A stretch of DNA of 6,081 bases. Source: CAYQTK01 sp964420375. Lineage in GTDB: Bacteria > RBG-13-61-14 > DATKZS01. Position numbers and translations under genes: made by a program. The notes under the pieces were generated by a model. That model was not told where the DNA came from and did no database searches. It worked only from the letters and a program-made list of their open reading frames with translations. The stretch lies in assembly GCA_964420375.1 (NCBI GenBank), contig CAYQTK010000242.1, positions 1 through 6,081 of the forward strand. Direction: 5' to 3'. Positions 1 to 4,933 of the stretch are shown one piece after another. Each line of letters opens with the position of its first letter. The stretch's first letter is position 1.

Positions 1-1511
1 TTCTGGTTCATGTGTTGCTGGACGATCTTGTTTTTCTGGATTTTTCCGGTTGCCGTTTTGGGCAGTTGGTCCCAGAAGAAGACCATGCGGGGGCACTTGT
101 AATTGGCCAGCTTTTCCTTGCAGTATTCAATGGCTTCTTCTTCCTTTAACTCCTGGCCTTCCTTGAGCACCAAAAATGCGCCCACCTCTTCGCCCCATAT
201 CTTGTCGGGGATGCCCACCACTGCCGCGTCCATGATGGCGGGATGTTTGTAAAGGACCTCTTCTATCTCCTTGGGATAGATGTTCTCGCCGCCGCGGATG
301 ATCATCTCCTTTTTGCGTCCCTGGATGAAAATGTAACCGTCCTCGTCTTTATACCCCAGGTCTCCGGTATGAAGCCAGCCGTTCTTCAACGTCTGCGCGG
401 TGGCCTCCTGGTTTTTGTAATAGCCTTTCATAAGGTTGTCGCCGCGGATGACGATCTCGCCCACTTCGCCTAGCTTCTTCTCGTTGCCGTTGTCGTCCAC
501 GATCTTTATTTCCTGGCCCTCGAGGGGAAGGCCGATGGAACCCACCTTGCGGGTCCCGTCAATGGGATTGATGGAGCTCGCGCAGGTCCCCTCCGAAAGA
601 CCGTAGCCCTCCATGATGTGGGCGTTGTACTTTTTCTCGAAGGTCTCGAACACCTCGACCGGCATGGGCGCGGCCCCGCAGATGCAAAAGCGCAGGTTGG
701 ACAGGTCGTACTGTTCCGCGTCGGGAAGGTTGTTCAGGATGGCGTAGACAGTGGGCACGCCGGAGAAGGCTGTGGCCTGGTACCTCTCCAGCTTGGGCAG
801 GAAGTCCTTGGGAGAGAAGCCCTTGAGGAGGATCATGGCTGCTCCTGCTGACAAGGGGGCGAGCACTGTGGCTACTTGTCCGTTGACGTGAAAGAGCGGA
901 AGGATGCACATGAAGCGGTCCGCTTCGGTCATCTTCGCCGCCACGGTGACCTCCCAGGCGTTGAACCAGTAGTTGTACTGAGTAAGAAGCACTCCCTTGG
1001 GATAGCCCGTCGTGCCCGAGGTGTAGATAATACTTGCTATGTCGTCCTCGTTGATGTCGCGCTCCACAAACTCCGAAGGATCGTACATCTCCTCGAAAGG
1101 AGACGTGCCCTGCGGAGCTTCATCAAGCATGATCACCTCCTCCAGGTTCTCGCACTCCGGACGGATTTTATCCACCATGTCCGCGAACTCCGGCTGGGTG
1201 ATGAGTATGCGCGCTTCCGAGTTCTGAATAATGTACCGGGCCTCGTCAGCCTTGAACTGGGTGTTGATGGGTACCAGAACCGTTCCCGAAAAAGCATTAC
1301 CGAACATGAGATAGATGAACTCCGGACGGTTGTAAAGCCAGACACATACCTTGTCGTCCTTTTTAAGCCCCCGCAAAGCAAGGCTGGAAGCAACCCGGCG
1401 GGCGATGTCAAGCATGCGGTTGTAGCTTATCTCGTCGTCTTCCCAGAAAAGAAAGGTCTTCTCACCATGCTGTTCGGCGCGCTCAGTCAACAGGTCCTTA
1501 ATGGTTTTCAT
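1..1511 (-). CDS. AMP-forming acyl-CoA synthetase/ligase (3' end cut by window edge)
   Basis: Class I adenylate-forming enzyme that activates a carboxylic acid with ATP to an acyl-adenylate and then transfers it to coenzyme A. Reading from 1511 down gives 503 codons with no stop; the family usually has about 510-550 residues, so only the extreme C-terminus is missing. Motifs in order: the ATP/AMP-binding loop YTSGTTGYPKG at residues 163-173; YGLSEGT at 303-309, the A5 motif with Ser where Thr is usual; GWLHTGDLG at 378-386; the hinge region GRKKEMIIRGGENIYP at 398-413; and PKTATGKIQK at 484-493, where Lys490 is the expected catalytic lysine of the adenylation step. The start is fixed by AAGGAGG six bases upstream of ATG. 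Overall it resembles FadD- or CaiC-like fatty acyl/carnitine-CoA ligases. Chain length and true substrate cannot be read from sequence, so no symbol is given. Confidence 0.95.
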   Translation of the reverse strand, partial: MKTIKDLLTERAEQHGEKTFLFWEDDEISYNRMLDIARRVASSLALRGLKKDDKVCVWLYNRPEFIYLMFGNAFSGTVLVPINTQFKADEARYIIQNSEARILITQPEFADMVDKIRPECENLEEVIMLDEAPQGTSPFEEMYDPSEFVERDINEDDIASIIYTSGTTGYPKGVLLTQYNYWFNAWEVTVAAKMTEADRFMCILPLFHVNGQVATVLAPLSAGAAMILLKGFSPKDFLPKLERYQATAFSGVPTVYAILNNLPDAEQYDLSNLRFCICGAAPMPVEVFETFEKKYNAHIMEGYGLSEGTCASSINPIDGTRKVGSIGLPLEGQEIKIVDDNGNEKKLGEVGEIVIRGDNLMKGYYKNQEATAQTLKNGWLHTGDLGYKDEDGYIFIQGRKKEMIIRGGENIYPKEIEEVLYKHPAIMDAAVVGIPDKIWGEEVGAFLVLKEGQELKEEEAIEYCKEKLANYKCPRMVFFWDQLPKTATGKIQKNKIVQQHMNQ

Positions 1512-1517
1512 CTCCAG

Positions 1518-1524
1518 CCTCCTT
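1518..1524 (-). promoter_or_regulatory. Shine-Dalgarno of the acyl-CoA ligase gene
   Basis: AAGGAGG on the minus strand lies six bases before the ATG at 1511. It is a near-perfect ribosome binding site and fixes the start of the ligase. Confidence 0.85.
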
Positions 1525-1583
1525 GTCAGTTTGTTAAGATATTGTATTAGAGACTTCTAATTAATCATCTGCGGGGCTATAAG

Positions 1584-1606
1584 TCAAGGCAGCGAAATCA
1601 AGGCAG
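1584..1606. repeat. Short direct repeat upstream of the acyl-CoA ligase gene
   Basis: TCAAGGCAG occurs at 1584-1592 and again at 1598-1606, a 14-base period, in the gap between the rhomboid and ligase genes. On the minus strand the copies read CTGCCTTGA and sit about 75-95 bases before the ligase start, where a regulator could bind. A poor promoter candidate follows (TTGACT at 1587-1582, no strong -10). A regulatory role is inference; chance duplication is possible. Confidence 0.4.
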
Positions 1607-1625
1607 GGCAAGTGAAAGCTGAACT

Positions 1626-1671
1626 CTGCATTAACGGATACCTGTCTCTGCATATCCGCGGATTAATGCAG
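1626..1671. repeat. Inverted repeat overlapping the rhomboid stop codon
   Basis: CTGCATTAA at 1626-1634 is the exact complement of TTAATGCAG at 1663-1671, and CGGATA at 1635-1640 pairs with TATCCG at 1653-1658. The result is a 15-bp two-part stem with a 4-nt bulge and a 12-nt loop. The right arm contains the rhomboid TAA stop (1663-1665). In minus-strand RNA the hairpin forms at the 3' end of the three-gene cluster, so it could act as a transcript-end or RNA-stability element. No U-run follows it, so it is not a classical intrinsic terminator. Confidence 0.55.
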
Positions 1672-2490
1672 CCACGGTCCGCGGCCGTCCCTGTCCCGGT
1701 CTTCGTCCTTCATGACCCGGTAAGCCCCCCTCGCTTTTTTCATCTTCCTTCTCTTAAGGTATGCGCGAATATCCATGAGACCCCGCAAGTAGAAGTATCC
1801 CACAGCCATGCCGGAGAGGTGGGCTATGCTGGCCACGTTGGACGCTGACTGGCCGGTGGCGTTGTTCATGGTGGAGAGGAACTCGATTATTACAAAGCCG
1901 ATCACCAGGTACTTTATCTTGATGGGGATAAAAAACCACAGGTACACCACTGCATTGGGGTAGATGAGCGCAAAAGCCATGAGCAGGGCGAAGATGGCCC
2001 CGGAGGCCCCGATGATGGTTGCAACCGGGCTTCCGAACAGGTAATAGAAAGGCACGCACACGACTCCGGCGCCGATGCCGGTAATGAAGTAGTACCTTAA
2101 GAACTTGTTACGTCCCCATATCTGCTCGAGGGGAGAGCCGAACCACCAGAGGATGAGCATATTGAGAAGGATGTGGAACACTCCGCCGTGGAGGAACATG
2201 TAGGTGGCAAGCCTCCATAACTGGAGTCCGGGGAAGACCTCGGCCGGCACCAGGGAAAGGTACTTGCCCACAATGTCCGACCTCTGGTAAACGGGGTCGG
2301 TGGAGACGCCTTTGGGGTCCGGCAGCAGGAACATGAGCAGAAGCACGGCAACATTGGCGATGATCAAATACTTGACGGTGTCGGTAAGTGGACCGAAGAA
2401 GTTCAGGGGCCCGCCCCCTCCGAAACCTCCGCCGGAGGGTCTCCTAACGTATCGGTATCCGCCGCCGTATCCGTGTCTTTGATATGCCAT
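1663..2490 (-). CDS. Rhomboid-family intramembrane serine protease
   Basis: A 275-residue integral membrane protease of the rhomboid (S54) family, which cuts transmembrane segments of other proteins inside the bilayer. The catalytic Ser163 lies in GASGAIFAL (residues 161-169). Its partner His224 is in AHLSGMAVGY (223-232). The oxyanion-side motif His101, His106, Asn110 lies in HGGVFHILLNM (101-111). About six hydrophobic helices are visible (near 40-57, 93-117, 131-152, 157-176, 180-204, 216-236), the usual bacterial core. The N-terminus (about residues 7-28) is Gly/Arg/Tyr-rich, and the C-terminal tail from about 242 is strongly charged; both are probably cytoplasmic. The start is supported by GGAGAG just upstream (2499-2494). 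It lies 74 bases after pgsA on the same strand and could be read from the same transcript or from an internal promoter. The substrate is unknown. Confidence 0.95.
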   Translation of the reverse strand: MAYQRHGYGGGYRYVRRPSGGGFGGGGPLNFFGPLTDTVKYLIIANVAVLLLMFLLPDPKGVSTDPVYQRSDIVGKYLSLVPAEVFPGLQLWRLATYMFLHGGVFHILLNMLILWWFGSPLEQIWGRNKFLRYYFITGIGAGVVCVPFYYLFGSPVATIIGASGAIFALLMAFALIYPNAVVYLWFFIPIKIKYLVIGFVIIEFLSTMNNATGQSASNVASIAHLSGMAVGYFYLRGLMDIRAYLKRRKMKKARGAYRVMKDEDRDRDGRGPWLH

Positions 2491-2507
2491 CAGCTCTCCA
2501 GGTAAAA

Positions 2508-2516
2508 AGTATAGCA
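2508..2516 (-). promoter_or_regulatory. Possible extended -10 promoter for the rhomboid gene
   Basis: On the minus strand TGCTATACT matches an extended -10 element (TGn then TATACT, one mismatch to TATAAT). Transcription would begin near 2501 and leave a leader of only about 10 nt holding the GGAGAG ribosome site. No convincing -35 is seen, as is tolerated for extended -10 promoters. The rhomboid gene could therefore be expressed independently of the genes upstream. Confidence 0.35.
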
Positions 2517-2564
2517 GAAGGCTCCGCCCTTTGCCGTAAGGTCGGACGAGGAAAAGGCGAGCTT

Positions 2565-3200
2565 TCAGACCATGTATTTCCAGAACTTTATGAAGTAGTC
2601 GACTCCGGACCAGACGGTCATGACAACTGCAATGGTGAAAAGGACAAGCCCCGCTGCAAAGCTGTTGACGTCAACAAAAATGAAATAGGGGAAGTCGTAA
2701 TAGACAATAAGTCCCACCAGCGCGGGCATCTGGATGGCGGTCTTGTACTTTCCGAGCCGGGACGCTGATATCACCATTCCCTGCTCGCCGGCGATTCCGC
2801 GAAGAGCGGTAATTCCCACTTCCCTGGCGATCACCACCAGTGCCATCCAGCCGGGCAGCCGGTGGAGCTCGACCAGCAATATCATGGCCCCGATAACGAG
2901 CAGCTTGTCAGCCAGCGGATCGAGGAGCTTTCCCAGGTTGGTGGTCAGCTCATACTTTCGCGCCAGGTAGCCGTCCAGGTAATCGGTAATACAGGCCAGG
3001 CCGAAGAGTATGGCTGCGATAACGCACAACATGAAGTTGTTGCCCTGCGGCTCCGCGGGCACGGGCCGGAACCAGTCCGGGTCATAGGTCTCCGGTTCCA
3101 CCATGATCAAAATTGCAATGAACGCGGGTATGGCCAGTATCCTGGCGATGGTCAGGTAGTTGGCGATATTCCAGATCGGCGCTTTGGGGGTATCTTCCAT
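2565..3200 (-). CDS. pgsA: CDP-diacylglycerol--glycerol-3-phosphate 3-phosphatidyltransferase
   Basis: Membrane enzyme that makes phosphatidylglycerophosphate from CDP-diacylglycerol and glycerol-3-phosphate, the committed step to phosphatidylglycerol and cardiolipin. The full CDP-alcohol phosphatidyltransferase signature is present (D-x2-D-G-x2-A-R-x8-G-x3-D-x3-D): Asp73, Asp76, Gly77, Ala80, Arg81, Gly90, Asp94 and Asp98, the metal and substrate site. PgsA-type features follow: NYLTIARILAIPAF at residues 14-27, REVGITALRG at 126-135 and SRLGKYKT at 147-154. The 211-residue length is slightly above the usual 180-200; the extra is a hydrophilic stretch at about 35-55 (ETYDPDWFRPVPAEPQG) between the first two helices. 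The transglycosylase stop lies only 3 nt before this ATG and AAGG overlaps that gene's end, so the two are translated from one message. Confidence 0.94.
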   Translation of the reverse strand: MEDTPKAPIWNIANYLTIARILAIPAFIAILIMVEPETYDPDWFRPVPAEPQGNNFMLCVIAAILFGLACITDYLDGYLARKYELTTNLGKLLDPLADKLLVIGAMILLVELHRLPGWMALVVIAREVGITALRGIAGEQGMVISASRLGKYKTAIQMPALVGLIVYYDFPYFIFVDVNSFAAGLVLFTIAVVMTVWSGVDYFIKFWKYMV

Positions 3201-3203
3201 CAG

Positions 3204-3785
3204 TTACCTTCTGCGGTAGAGCCTCCAGTAGTAGTTGACCTTTTTGACGTACCTTCTCGTCTCCGAGTAAGGCGGAATGCCGTGGTATCGCTCGACCGCG
3301 TTTGGTCCGGCGTTATAAGCTGCGAACGCCAGGTCGTACTTGTACTTGAACCTGACTATCATGCACTTAATGTAATAGGTCCCCGCCCAGATGTTCTCCA
3401 CGGGGTTATAGGGATCGCTCACCCCGAGCTCGCGGGCGGTGCCGGGCATAAGCTGCATGAGTCCCGTGGCGCCTTTGGGGGAAACCGCCTTGGGATTGAA
3501 GTTGGACTCCACCTTTATCATGGCCTTGATCATGGCAGGGTCAAGCCGGTAATGAGCGCAGGCCTGGTGGATGATCCTCGTGAAGTCCTTGCCCGCCGGC
3601 GCGGGCGCAGGCTCGCGTTTCTCGTTGTCCCAGAGATACAGCCGCTTGTACTGTGCGGACTCGGGCTGGTTGGTGTAATGCCGGACACCGTTCTCGTCCA
3701 CGTAATAATATATGGCCGATCCCGCGGGTGCGCTCGACAAAAGCAAAAGAAAAACCGAAACCAGAATCCATCTCCCCTTCCGCAT
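3204..3785 (-). CDS. Secreted lytic transglycosylase (SLT domain) with DUF4124-like N-terminus
   Basis: A 193-residue exported enzyme predicted to cleave peptidoglycan between MurNAc and GlcNAc, leaving 1,6-anhydro ends. Residues 1-24 form a Sec signal peptide (MRKGR, a hydrophobic core, then AGSA), probably cut after Ala24; there is no lipobox Cys. Residues 25-40 (IYYYVDENGVRHYTNQ) resemble the small DUF4124 domain often found before SLT domains. After a Pro/Ala linker (59-65), the SLT catalytic domain spans about 67-190. It carries the catalytic Glu93 in VESNFNP, GATGLMQLMPGTA (105-117), AAYNAGPNAV (155-164) and a terminal Tyr-rich region. The basic end RLYRRR is typical of short SLT proteins. 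The start has GAGGAGG six bases upstream. It is first gene of a cluster with pgsA and the rhomboid gene, all envelope functions. Confidence 0.94.
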   Translation of the reverse strand: MRKGRWILVSVFLLLLSSAPAGSAIYYYVDENGVRHYTNQPESAQYKRLYLWDNEKREPAPAPAGKDFTRIIHQACAHYRLDPAMIKAMIKVESNFNPKAVSPKGATGLMQLMPGTARELGVSDPYNPVENIWAGTYYIKCMIVRFKYKYDLAFAAYNAGPNAVERYHGIPPYSETRRYVKKVNYYWRLYRRR

Positions 3786-3791
3786 TTTCCG

Positions 3792-3797
3792 CCTCCT
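3792..3797 (-). promoter_or_regulatory. Shine-Dalgarno of the transglycosylase gene
   Basis: AGGAGG on the minus strand is six bases before the ATG at 3785, a strong ribosome site that fixes the start so that the whole signal peptide is included. Confidence 0.8.
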
Positions 3798-3828
3798 CGC
3801 AACGCGCCGGTTACATCCGCTTTCAGAG

Positions 3829-3850
3829 CCTTACTGTAAGGAATAGTCAA
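3829..3850 (-). promoter_or_regulatory. Possible promoter and operator of the transglycosylase-pgsA cluster
   Basis: TTGACT at 3850-3845 (minus) is a good -35 match, but the -10 region 17 bases on (TCTGAA) is poor. A perfect dyad, CCTTAC-T-GTAAGG (3829-3841), lies between these elements, where a bound repressor or activator would affect transcription. The dyad is directly visible; promoter and operator functions are inference. The weak -10 would fit a promoter needing an activator, or the true promoter may lie elsewhere. Confidence 0.35.
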
Positions 3851-3856
3851 CCCTCC

Positions 3857-3906
3857 AATCGGTTTGTCCTGCCCCCCCATCAAAGGCTGTAAAACCGATT
3901 TGTCCT
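3857..3906. repeat. Inverted and direct repeat between the broken gene and the transglycosylase gene
   Basis: AATCGGTTT (3857-3865) and AAACCGATT (3892-3900) are exact 9-bp inverted copies separated by 26 bases that include a run of seven C. Overlapping them, TTTGTCCT occurs directly at 3863-3870 and 3899-3906, 36 bases apart. The element sits just upstream of the TTGACT candidate for the transglycosylase cluster and just downstream of the pseudogene's stop. No T-run follows either arm, so an intrinsic terminator is unlikely; a protein-binding or RNA-folding role is possible. Confidence 0.45.
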
Positions 3907-4053
3907 TAGACCCAACCATCTATATTTTACTCGATATTAAAGAAATTTTCAATTCAATCCGGCGCACTTCAACAATTTCGCCACTTCTTTGGGGGCGGTG
4001 CTGGGTTGGGATGTTTTCTTTAATTTTATTGAGGAGATTAATATTCATGCCTT

Positions 4054-4067
4054 CGTAAAAAGTCGTT
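4054..4067 (-). repeat. Possible dispersed-repeat motif in the pseudogene tail
   Basis: On the minus strand GACTTTTTACGAAG appears in the A+T-richer tail of the broken gene. Similar ACTTTTTACGA strings recur between genes in some deltaproteobacterial genomes, as far as I recall. Its presence suggests that part of 3920-4190 is an inserted repeat rather than gene sequence. A single copy in this window cannot prove that. Confidence 0.25.
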
Positions 4068-4145
4068 TCGGCCAGGACCGCGGCACGTAAAATCAACTGG
4101 TGCCCTCTCAAGCGTTTTTTGTCGCCTCCAAGAAAAATAATTTTA

Positions 4146-4183
4146 GTGCGAGCGAAGAAAGTCGCGAAGAAAGCCGCTCGCAC
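4146..4183. repeat. Hairpin with internal 12-bp tandem repeat
   Basis: GTGCGAGCG (4146-4154) and CGCTCGCAC (4175-4183) are perfect 9-bp inverted copies around a 20-nt loop. The loop region holds a tandem duplication, GCGAAGAAAG at 4152-4161 and 4164-4173 (period 12). On the minus strand the stem is followed directly by TAAAATTATTTTT, so the RNA could resemble an intrinsic terminator in the direction of the broken gene. The loop is long for a typical terminator, so it is recorded as a repeat with possible terminator activity. Confidence 0.5.
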
Positions 4184-4641
4184 GGTATGCGTCATTTCAA
4201 TCTTGACAAGACAGTAGCTGTTGCCCGGAGTATTTGTGAAATAGAGGATGTAGCCGGCCGCGCCGTGCTCGATCGCTCTTTGATAGGATTCCCGTAGCGC
4301 ACCGAGAGAGATCAGGTTCAATATGCGGTGGCCCCATTTGACCAGGACCACCTTACCGGCGACATCCTTGCCCTTAAAGTCGCTCTCCGTCAGAGCTTAC
4401 TTTCAGGCTCCAGCTTTGCGGGAAGTATTGATTAGAGCGGACCGAGTCGGTCCTCACTTGATAGCCCCAATCCTGGGCGGGCCCGAAAATATAGTCCCTC
4501 GTCTGTATACTCTTTTCCGGAAAGGCCGGTCGCGGAATCTTCCGCGGAAAGGGAGGGTGAAAAAAAACAGAATAACGAAATGACATTAAAAGCCGCTAAT
4601 ACCTTTGCTTTCAAATAACCGCTTATGCTTTGCATGATTCG

Positions 4642-4646
4642 CCTCC
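4642..4646 (-). promoter_or_regulatory. Retained Shine-Dalgarno of the pseudogene
   Basis: GGAGG on the minus strand lies six bases before the ATG at 4635. With the intact signal peptide this shows where the ancestral gene began. Confidence 0.65.
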
Positions 4647-4741
4647 AAGCCGGCCGGCTATGGTTGATCCCCTCAGCAAATCGTTTTGGTCTGTTGTTTT
4701 CAATGGCGATGACGAGCCCCCTCCCCTGTTAAACGAGATCA

Positions 4742-4771
4742 AACATACCAGCCGGAAAAGCGCCGTGTCAA
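4742..4771 (-). promoter_or_regulatory. Leftward promoter candidate for the pseudogene
   Basis: Minus strand TTGACA (4771-4766), an 18-base spacer, then TATGTT (4747-4742). The -35 is perfect and the -10 has four of six consensus bases. Transcription would start near 4735 and run about 100 nt to the ATG at 4635. It is back to back with the rightward promoter, with 24 bases between the -35 boxes. Confidence 0.45.
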
Positions 4772-4795
4772 ACCCGAAAGGGAAGCCACACCTTC

Positions 4796-4824
4796 TTGAC
4801 AGCATGTGAGAAGTCTTTTATGAT
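4796..4824 (+). promoter_or_regulatory. Strong sigma-70-type promoter for the FolD-like gene
   Basis: TTGACA (4796-4801), exactly 17 bases, then TATGAT (4819-4824): a perfect -35, ideal spacing and a -10 with one mismatch. Transcription would start near 4831, giving a leader of about 100 nt before the ATG at 4934. It is the best promoter match in the window and implies high, housekeeping-type expression. Confidence 0.75.
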
Positions 4825-4849
4825 GGGGTATCTTTAGGCAAGAGGTGTC

Positions 4850-4910
4850 TTTTCGAAGTAATCAAGAGTTTTTCCGGAAGTTTTCTATCTGGCTTAAATT
4901 CTTTCGAAAA
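4850..4910 (+). other. Leader inverted repeat before the FolD-like gene
   Basis: Within the inferred leader, TTTTCGAA (4850-4857) and TTCGAAAA (4903-4910) are exact inverted copies 45 bases apart, enclosing a second small palindrome TTCCGGAA (4872-4879). The outer stem would close about ten bases before the AAGGAG ribosome site at 4921-4926. The stem is A/T-rich and only 8 bp, so stable folding is uncertain; I do not recognise a known riboswitch. Confidence 0.3.
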
Positions 4911-4933
4911 AAATGTAATGAAGGAGTATTATT

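Larger units (their letters stand above)
3920..4635 (-). pseudogene. Frameshifted remnant of a secreted PA-domain (M28-like) peptidase
   Basis: A broken gene read from ATG at 4635, preceded by GGAGG six bases upstream. Frame one gives a signal peptide (MQSISGYLKAKV, hydrophobic core, SLSA before EDS), then stops at 4432. A second frame carries DWGYQVRTDSVRSNQYFPQS (about 4472-4413), running on to SLKVSS near 4392, like the segment before the PA domain of M28-type peptidases. From 4396 a third frame gives DFKGKDVAGKVVLVKWG, then RAIEHGAAGYILYFTN, the two conserved parts of a protease-associated (PA) domain. The frame then runs to a TAG at 3920 through unrecognised, lower-GC sequence with no zinc-peptidase core. 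So at least two frameshifts plus loss of the catalytic domain are seen. Neither shift region needs a homopolymer; the only long run (A8, 4560-4567) lies inside the intact signal peptide. The family assignment rests on remembered motif patterns. Starting a short gene at GTG 4351 is possible but would cut the PA domain in half. Confidence 0.65.

Noticed and set aside
876..1550. 224-codon plus-strand open frame opposite the acyl-CoA ligase
   Set aside because: It is antisense to the AMP-binding core, with no domain and no upstream ribosome site that I can see.
2862..3839. 325-codon plus-strand open frame spanning pgsA and the transglycosylase gene
   Set aside because: It runs opposite two confidently identified genes and their junction and matches no family. 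It reflects codon bias on the coding strand.
3900..3985. Possible tRNA or tmRNA 3' end (plus strand TTCAATTCAATCC followed by TTCAACA)
   Set aside because: The string resembles a T-arm and acceptor end, but no matching 5' acceptor strand (GTGCGCC-like) or cloverleaf occurs in the 80 bases before it.
4146..4183. CRISPR-like repeat
   Set aside because: There are only two 10-base copies with a 12-bp period inside one hairpin, with no regular spacers.
4351..4351. GTG at 4351 as the start of an intact 143-residue protein
   Set aside because: The same frame upstream already encodes the conserved DFKGKDVAGK part of the PA domain, so this start would bisect a domain. No ribosome site fits better than the one at 4642-4646.
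4623..4805. 60-codon minus-strand frame upstream of the pseudogene
   Set aside because: It overlaps the pseudogene's ribosome site and leftward promoter, lacks its own ribosome site, and has unremarkable composition.
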